A stretch of DNA of 64,000 nucleotides from Eledone cirrhosa (lineage: Eukaryota > Mollusca > Cephalopoda > Octopoda > Eledonidae): the NCBI GenBank assembly GCA_964016885.1, contig OZ024747.1:2289262-2353261 (forward strand), in the 5' to 3' direction. Positions 63,080-64,000 of this stretch are shown piece after piece. A program made the position numbers and the translations under genes. Position 1 is the first letter of the stretch, and each line of letters begins with the position of its first letter. The notes beneath the pieces are model-generated. The model was not told the DNA's origin. It did no database searches and saw only the letters and a list, made by a program, of their open reading frames with translations.

Positions 63080-63405
63080 AAGGCACATAGCTTAATGGTT
63101 AGAGTGTTGGACTTCCAAGCATGAAGCTGTGAGTTTGATTCTCAGACTGGGTGATGTCTTCTATCCTTGAGTAAGACACTTTATTTCATGTTGTTCCAGT
63201 TCACTCATCTGTAGAAATGAGTTACAATGCCCCTGGTGCCAAGCTGTGTCAGCCATTGCCTTTCCCTTGGACAACATCAGTGGCAGGGAGAGGAAGGACT
63301 GGTTAGTATGGGCAACTGTTGGTCTTCCACAAACAACCTTGTCAGGACTTGTGCCTTGGAGAGGGAACTTTCTAGGTCAACTTCCATGGCTATTCGTGAC
63401 TGAAG
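63080..63405 (+). mobile_element. tRNA-derived SINE, family B, best copy
   Basis: The tRNA-like head has GGCACATAGCTTAATGGTTA (A-box) and CTGTGAGTTTGATTCTC (B-box). The body has AAGACACTTTATTTCATGTTG-like sequence, AAATGAGTTACAATGCCC, TTGCCTTTCCCTTGGACAAC, AGTGGCAGGGAGAGG, TGGTCTTCCACAAACAACC and GAGGGAACTTTCTAGG. It is about 325 bp and serves as the reference for the other B copies. The target duplication is not clear. The open frame at 63246-63431 is incidental. Confidence 0.8.
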
Positions 63406-63409
63406 GGGG

Positions 63410-64000
63410 TTTTTATACTTTATCCATGTAGCATATATTATGAATTGGACTTATTCTCAGTTCAGTAGTTAAATCACATACTGCTTTCTGATGTCTTGTT
63501 TTCATGGAAGAGGGTATGACTTATACATGATTATATACAATATATTAAAATCACTCCTCTTAAATGCTAACATACCAACTTCTAGTAGCTGTTCTCATCC
63601 TGACAGTACCCCCAAATCCATGCTATCAAAGATCACTCTTTCCTCTCATGACCCATACACTGTTCATTTTCCTGACATTTGTACATTATTATATGTACTA
63701 TACATGCACCTTTGATGGGTTGTAGTGCACCTGAGCAATGTACACAATCATTTTCACTATATTTTATTCATTATTATAATGGGAGTGAGGTAGAATGGCA
63801 ATGATAATTAGTGTAGTGATAATGGGTGACAGTGGCAGGGTTGAATACAGTCACATCAAATAGCACAGTTCTTTACTTTATGGCATGGTTCAGTGAATAA
63901 CACAGAGTGATAGATGACAAAGTGGGAAAGGTGGGAATGTAACAAAAATAAGGCATTAGATGGGGGTAGGTGTGGAGACTTATACAGGGTGAAAGACCCA
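63410..64000. other. Unique DNA at window end
   Basis: No supported gene, repeat or RNA. Confidence 0.4.

Noticed and set aside
63080..63150. A genuine tRNA gene
   Set aside because: A- and B-box-like motifs are present, but the cloverleaf is poor and the sequence continues into a SINE body shared with other copies.

Overview
This is animal nuclear DNA, most likely from an octopus or another close cephalopod. The sequence is AT-rich and crowded with microsatellites. It carries many copies of tRNA-derived SINEs that resemble cephalopod SINEs as I remember them, plus a repeat that ends in ATG triplets next to a palindromic CCATGCTAGCATGG-like core, which I associate with Octopus. The species call rests on memory, not on a search. 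There are no bacterial operons, CRISPR arrays, rRNA genes or convincing host multi-exon genes.

Layout. (1) 1-928: unique AT-rich DNA ending in a minus-strand SINE. (2) About 929-30535: one uninterrupted 29.6 kb satellite array with a 38 bp monomer (35 and 41 bp length variants), roughly 770-780 copies by length. Its + strand is nearly free of G. Every unit carries TATAAA, and there are local higher-order repeats of 117, 190, 307, 342 and about 430 bp. (3) 30536-49600: intergenic or intronic DNA with dense SINE fragments, two kinds of MITE-like element (a TTAA/piggyBac-like one and a hAT-like one), a perfect 30 bp inverted-repeat element at 41156-41340, several minisatellites and long (TA)n, (GT)n, (ATC)n and (GTA)n tracts. 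(4) 49711-50918: a mariner transposon with an intact 356-codon transposase (D163, D255, D290; D,D34D) but no recognisable 3' inverted repeat. (5) 51492-51755: a possible terminal coding exon with an acceptor site, stop codon and AATAAA, the only candidate host coding sequence I rate. (6) 53586-53858: a second copy of the TTAA element, split by a 28 bp SINE scrap with a perfect 16 bp target duplication. (7) 54291-57536: a nearly complete but dead LINE (endonuclease plus reverse transcriptase, Jockey/CR1/L2-like). (8) 58157-59515, minus strand: a 5'-truncated LINE of a different kind, with a PHD-like C4HC3 zinc finger placed after the reverse transcriptase palm. Its 3' end matches the short ATC-triplet repeats scattered across the window. 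(9) 59741-64000: a full-length SINE with a perfect 20 bp duplication, a hAT-like element inserted in the A-box of another SINE, and more SINE copies.

The elements form a small mobile-DNA ecology. Non-autonomous SINEs and MITEs greatly outnumber potential autonomous partners (one mariner, two dead LINEs). Several target duplications are still exact, so relative ages can be read. By contrast the satellite array has excluded or erased every transposon insertion over almost 30 kb.
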